From Thermoprotei archaeon (GTDB lineage Archaea > Thermoproteota > Thermoprotei_A > Sulfolobales > Ignisphaeraceae): 5,538 nucleotides of DNA. The notes beneath the pieces are model-generated. The model ran no database searches and was not told the DNA's origin. It saw nothing but the letters and a program-made list of their open reading frames with translations. Location of the stretch: NCBI GenBank assembly GCA_003661865.1, contig QMWY01000095.1, positions 1-5,538 of the forward strand, written 5' to 3'. Made by a program: the position numbers and the translations under genes. This document shows positions 5,086 through 5,538 of the stretch, piece by piece (within the stretch, counting starts at the first letter, position 1; each line of letters starts with the position of its first letter).

Positions 5086-5538
5086 TTAAAGCGCAGTACC
5101 TCTGCTCCTGATCATCTCAAGCACATCGCGCAGGTTCTCCAAGAAGACCTTGTTTTCTTCCCTCAGCGCAACCGATACCCTTAGGAACCTCTCGATCTCG
5201 GGTCTGCGGAAGTACTTAGTAAGAATACCCCGCTTCTTTAGCTCCTTAGCAACGATCTCACCCTTAACCGGGAGCTCTATGAAGAGGAAGTTTGTTTCGC
5301 TGGGCAGAACTCGTAGCCCGAGCTTCTCGACCCCCCTCCTCAGCTCTTCACGCAGCTTCTTCACCTCGCCAACAATCTTCTTCATGTAGTCCAGGTCCTG
5401 AAGAGCCCCTAGCGCCGCTGCCATTGAGGGTATGGGAACGTCATAGTACGGCCTGTGCTTATCGATCTCCCTGACAAGCTCCTTAGAGGAGGCTAGGTAC
5501 CCTACCCTAGCACCTGCGAGGGCAAATGCCTTGGAGAA
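5086..5538 (-). CDS. HisC-like PLP-dependent aminotransferase (N-terminal part outside window)
   Basis: The visible 150 C-terminal residues belong to a fold-type I aminotransferase near histidinol-phosphate aminotransferase. FSKAFALAGARVGY (fragment 1-14) carries the PLP-binding Lys at fragment position 3 and the conserved Arg at 11; RPYYDVPIPSMAAALGAL (29-46) is the substrate-side segment; LPSETNFLFIELP (78-90) matches the HisC PSxxNF strand; and FLRVSVALREEN (118-129) holds R120, the probable carboxylate-binding Arg. The reading frame is open to the right edge, so more than half of a roughly 350-residue protein is missing. The family also includes aromatic aminotransferases and the decarboxylase CobD, so histidine synthesis is not assured, and no other his gene is visible. 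The stop is 3 bp from the KARI-like GTG, so the two are surely cotranscribed and may act on a common metabolite. Confidence 0.9.
   Translation of the reverse strand, partial: FSKAFALAGARVGYLASSKELVREIDKHRPYYDVPIPSMAAALGALQDLDYMKKIVGEVKKLREELRRGVEKLGLRVLPSETNFLFIELPVKGEIVAKELKKRGILTKYFRRPEIERFLRVSVALREENKVFLENLRDVLEMIRSRGTAL

Noticed and set aside
5086..5424. A small separate gene starting at the ATG at 5424
   Set aside because: The frame continues upstream without a stop to the window edge and includes the PLP-lysine motif, so this ATG is internal to a larger aminotransferase gene.

Overview
The window looks like a piece of a GC-rich hyperthermophilic archaeal chromosome, most likely a crenarchaeon. 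The signs are an archaeal-type cofactor-independent phosphoglycerate mutase, heavy use of AGG (Arg) and ATA (Ile) codons, many GTG starts, TATA boxes about 25-35 bp ahead of start codons with almost no leader, and very tight gene packing. I cannot name the genus. No RNA gene, CRISPR array, insertion sequence or gene-free stretch longer than about 110 bp is visible.

Layout from left to right. A phosphoglycerate mutase gene (apgM) runs on the minus strand and loses its last codons at the left edge. A 110-bp divergent intergenic region follows, with a TATA box for apgM and a 12-bp perfect palindrome. A VTT/DedA-like membrane protein runs on the plus strand; its 3' end overlaps by 32 bp the 3' end of a convergent minus-strand creatininase-family amidohydrolase.

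The creatininase gene is the last of four tightly packed minus-strand genes. In transcription order these are: a small protein with two membrane segments and a coiled coil; an ArsR-like winged-helix regulator overlapping it by 52 bp; a cysteine-containing protein overlapping the regulator by 20 bp; and the creatininase after a 36-bp gap. The cysteine protein resembles the C-terminal part of bacterial proteins that begin with a 4Fe-4S ferredoxin domain, but it has no ferredoxin half. The group starts at a predicted leaderless GTG with a TATA box 27 bp upstream and a dyad between the two, the usual place for an archaeal repressor site. The simplest reading is an autoregulated operon responding to a redox, metal or metabolite signal.

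Upstream of it, on the same strand, a partial HisC-like PLP aminotransferase (cut by the right edge) is followed after 3 bp by a full-length protein with the ketol-acid reductoisomerase (KARI, IlvC) architecture. Two active-site residues conserved in true KARI enzymes are replaced: the His of the FGHGxN motif by Ser and the Lys of the MVAPK motif by Arg. This aminotransferase plus KARI-like pair is the best candidate for undescribed chemistry in the window; the regulator, cysteine protein and creatininase module is the second.
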